A stretch of 6,537 nucleotides of DNA from Bryobacterales bacterium (GTDB taxonomy: Bacteria > Acidobacteriota > Terriglobia > Bryobacterales > Bryobacteraceae), in assembly GCA_025462985.1 (NCBI GenBank), contig JAOAPP010000800.1, forward strand, positions 1-6,537, read 5' to 3'. This document shows, one piece after another, positions 4,773 to 6,537 of the stretch. The notes beneath the pieces are model-generated. The model worked only from the letters and a program-made list of their open reading frames with translations. It was not told the DNA's origin and did no database searches. Position numbers and translations under genes: made by a program. The first letter of the stretch is position 1; the number at the start of each line of letters is the position of its first letter.

Positions 4773-6485
4773 TTAGCGGGAAATCGACTCTATGGCTTTT
4801 TCAATTGCTTCGTCAATGCCCGCGCGGATGGCATGGACGCTGGCGGGAGCGGACTCGGACGGCTGAAGCCCAACCCGCTGAAGCTTGCCGCCGTTTCCGT
4901 GTCGGACATCGGTGGTCGAAAAGCTTACCGTAATCCCACCGGGCAGAGGAAACTCGGTCACTTCGCCATCGGCTCCGGCAGACAGCGACCCGACAAAGGT
5001 CGTATTGTTCGCCGCTTCGAGCAGCAGACCGAGATGTTCGGCCCGCCCGACGGTTCGCTCATCGATCAGCGCGACTGTTTTGCCCGAATAAGGGGCGGCC
5101 GAAGCTGCGCAGAAGGTCTCAACGCGAAAGAAGCTGGCGGTTTCGGTCAGAGTGCGCGCGGTCTGCACATCGGGCGTGAGGCTGATCGGTCCGGTGACGA
5201 TCGCCCCGGCGACATCGGATTTCGCAGTGAGGCGAGAGGCTATCAGCGCGGGTTCGACGTTGACGGGTCCGCGCAGATCGAAAATGATGCCAGTCATTTT
5301 CGCGAACTTTTCGAAGATCGCATCCAGTTGTGCCGCGTTGGCCTTCTGGAGATCCACATAGCCGATAGCTTTGGATAGGAAGCGAATCGCTTCGCCTGGG
5401 CGTTCCGGGGAGGGATGCGCCCCAAAGCGCGAACTTCGAAGCAGAGTCACATGCCGCGTTCCGCCGCTGCCGGTTTGGAGAGTCAAGTCAGCCGACGAGC
5501 CTTCGGGACCGTTCAGCAGACGTTTGCAGACCTCGATCGAGAGTGACTGGTTGGTCGATGCCGGTATGTAGTCAATCTCGCGATGAATCCGGGAAACAAT
5601 CTCTTCGCCATCGACACTGGTCACTATATCGCCGACCTTGACCCCGCTCTTAGCGGCTTCATCGTCCAGGACCGCCGTGACCATCGGCTTCTTCTCGACG
5701 AGCCGAATGCGGAGACCAACCGGCGCAACGCCAAAGTAGCGATCGAGATCAGGGCTGTTCACCTTCGCGTTGGTATCGTCGAGGTGTGTCAGAGCGGCTG
5801 CCACAGCCAGGTTGTACTCACGTTCATTTTTCGCTTCCATGAAACGCGGCAGAAACTCTGCGAAGTATTGGTCCCAATCACCGTCCATCAGGTCGCGATA
5901 GGCAAAGAAGGTTCGGACCGCGGCCCACAGCTTATATGCAGCGAGAATGCGGCATTCGACGGGTGGGTAAGGCGCGTCCACCGTCGTATGTCGTCCGGCG
6001 TCCGGAGTCGGCGAAAGAGGAAGGCTGCTTGTTGCGGGTTCAGACAGCCTCAGAGCAGCTGTGATTCCACCGCCCATCGATAGCTTTACCGGCTCCGGCG
6101 TCTGGTCGACGATCAGAAATGCCGGGCGAACGCCATAGTGGGCCCAGGTCCGTTGCGGTCCGGTAGAGTTTTTAACCACGTCGAGCCCTGCTCCTTGTGA
6201 GACTGAGGAAGACCCATCATGCAGTTGATCCACCATGGCGCGGAGTGCTGATTCGTACTCCGCAGGCGTCCGGGCCGTTCTAATTTTGGGAAGCGCAGCG
6301 ACGAGGGTTCCGTCCCAATCGAGATCGCGATAAGCGAGATACGGATGGAAGTAGTTAACAGTCGACCAGAGCCTGCCGGTTGCGAGCAGACGGTCCGCCT
6401 CGCTTGGTAAATCGTTGCCGGGAGCAGCGAAGCAGAGACTCGAAGAGAACAGCGCCGCCGCAGCTAATAAACAGCGGTAGGCCAT
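4773..6485 (-). CDS. Exported PDZ/S41-family peptidase homologue, probably catalytically inactive
   Basis: This 570-residue exported protein is of the S41 (C-terminal processing/tricorn-core) type. A Sec signal peptide covers about residues 1-20 (MAYRCLLAAAALFSSSLCFA). Two related helical N-terminal domains follow at 33-95 (LLATGRLWSTVNYFHPYLAY...) and 180-242 (ILAAYKLWAAVRTFFAYRDL...). Then come a PDZ domain at about 252-345 (GVKVGDIVTSVDGEE) and an S41 fold at about 372-550 (IGYVDLQ, GIIFDLRGP, VALIDERT, TFVGS.SAGADGEVT, LPGGITVSFSTTDVRHGNG). Active members of this type have T-x-S-x-A-E-H, with Ser as nucleophile. Here it reads T478-V-Gly480-R-A-E-H. The D-x-H motif usual in the second helical domain reads D237-T-Asn239. 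Both changes suggest loss of proteolysis, so a binding or regulatory role is likely (inference). The ATG lies six bases after an upstream stop codon in the same frame, implying an operon. An unusual but active mechanism cannot be excluded. Confidence 0.85.
   Translation of the reverse strand: MAYRCLLAAAALFSSSLCFAAPGNDLPSEADRLLATGRLWSTVNYFHPYLAYRDLDWDGTLVAALPKIRTARTPAEYESALRAMVDQLHDGSSSVSQGAGLDVVKNSTGPQRTWAHYGVRPAFLIVDQTPEPVKLSMGGGITAALRLSEPATSSLPLSPTPDAGRHTTVDAPYPPVECRILAAYKLWAAVRTFFAYRDLMDGDWDQYFAEFLPRFMEAKNEREYNLAVAAALTHLDDTNAKVNSPDLDRYFGVAPVGLRIRLVEKKPMVTAVLDDEAAKSGVKVGDIVTSVDGEEIVSRIHREIDYIPASTNQSLSIEVCKRLLNGPEGSSADLTLQTGSGGTRHVTLLRSSRFGAHPSPERPGEAIRFLSKAIGYVDLQKANAAQLDAIFEKFAKMTGIIFDLRGPVNVEPALIASRLTAKSDVAGAIVTGPISLTPDVQTARTLTETASFFRVETFCAASAAPYSGKTVALIDERTVGRAEHLGLLLEAANNTTFVGSLSAGADGEVTEFPLPGGITVSFSTTDVRHGNGGKLQRVGLQPSESAPASVHAIRAGIDEAIEKAIESISR
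5760..6389 (-). repeat. Duplicated helical N-terminal domain within the S41-like protein
   Basis: Residues 33-95 (bases 6389 to 6201) align with residues 180-242 (5948 to 5760) without a gap, at a constant offset of 147 residues. By hand count 21 of 63 positions are identical, including Leu-Trp, Asp-Trp-Asp, Leu-Pro, Glu-Tyr and the final Asp and Val. This is an old protein-level duplication, not a DNA-level repeat. I believe two such domains recur in relatives of this protein, but I could not check. Confidence 0.6.
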
Positions 6486-6491
6486 CGCGCG

Positions 6492-6537
6492 CTACTGCGT
6501 GGGAGGACCAACCATCAGCTCGTTATCGACGTCTTTG
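6492..6537 (-). CDS. C-terminal end of an unidentified upstream gene (partial)
   Basis: On the minus strand the last 14 sense codons before a TAG (6494 to 6492) read KDVDNELMVGPPTQ. The other two minus-strand frames hit stops within these 46 bases, so this is the only open one. The stop lies six bases before the ATG of the S41-like gene, typical of operon neighbours. The fragment is too short to recognise a family or to prove that it is coding. Confidence 0.4.
   Translation of the reverse strand, partial: KDVDNELMVGPPTQ

Noticed and set aside
5583..6083. 166-codon open frame on the plus strand
   Set aside because: It is antisense to the S41-like gene, whose domains are clear in this stretch, and no start signal or family motif was seen.
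6201..6389. Repeated domain in the S41-like gene as evidence of a mobile or DNA-level repeat
   Set aside because: Similarity is at protein level only (about one third identity), with no direct DNA repeat.
6501..6507. GGGAGGA on the plus strand as a ribosome-binding site for a rightward gene
   Set aside because: No ATG, GTG or TTG follows at a useful distance before the window ends, and the only open minus-strand frame runs through it.

Overview
The window looks like a GC-rich bacterial chromosome segment. I think it comes from an Acidobacteriota-like genome (Solibacter/Bryobacter type). That rests on recalled family features: an S1 protein with an interrupted sixth domain, an ECF sigma gene followed by a zinc-finger anti-sigma and a PDZ protein, and an S41-like protein with two copies of a helical N-terminal domain. 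No search was run. The genes are densely packed and I see no tRNA, rRNA, CRISPR array, transposase or attachment site.

Left half, plus strand: (1) the 3' part of a ribosomal protein S1 gene, cut by the window edge; (2) an ECF sigma factor; (3) a membrane anti-sigma factor with an N-terminal zinc-binding motif, one membrane helix and a C-terminal HEAT-repeat region; (4) a secreted protein with two PDZ domains and no protease domain. Genes 2 and 3 overlap by four bases (ATGA). Gene 4 follows 41 bases later with a good ribosome-binding site, so genes 2-4 look like one operon. A 10-bp hairpin spans the S1 stop codon, and a candidate promoter follows it, suggesting that the sigma operon is transcribed at least partly on its own.

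Right half, minus strand, read from right to left: the last codons of an unidentified gene, a 570-residue exported PDZ/S41-type peptidase homologue that seems to lack its catalytic serine and an associated histidine, and a FliA/WhiG-type sigma-70 family factor. The FliA-type gene has a sigma-28-like promoter candidate just upstream. It converges on the PDZ gene with one base between the two stop codons.

Working picture (inference): two sigma-factor modules face each other. The plus-strand module resembles the RpoE/RseA/RseB logic in outline: cytoplasmic sigma, membrane anti-sigma, periplasmic helper. Its periplasmic parts, however, are HEAT repeats and tandem PDZ domains. The minus-strand module pairs an exported, probably inactive peptidase-fold protein with an alternative sigma factor. 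Whether the two modules communicate cannot be told from sequence.
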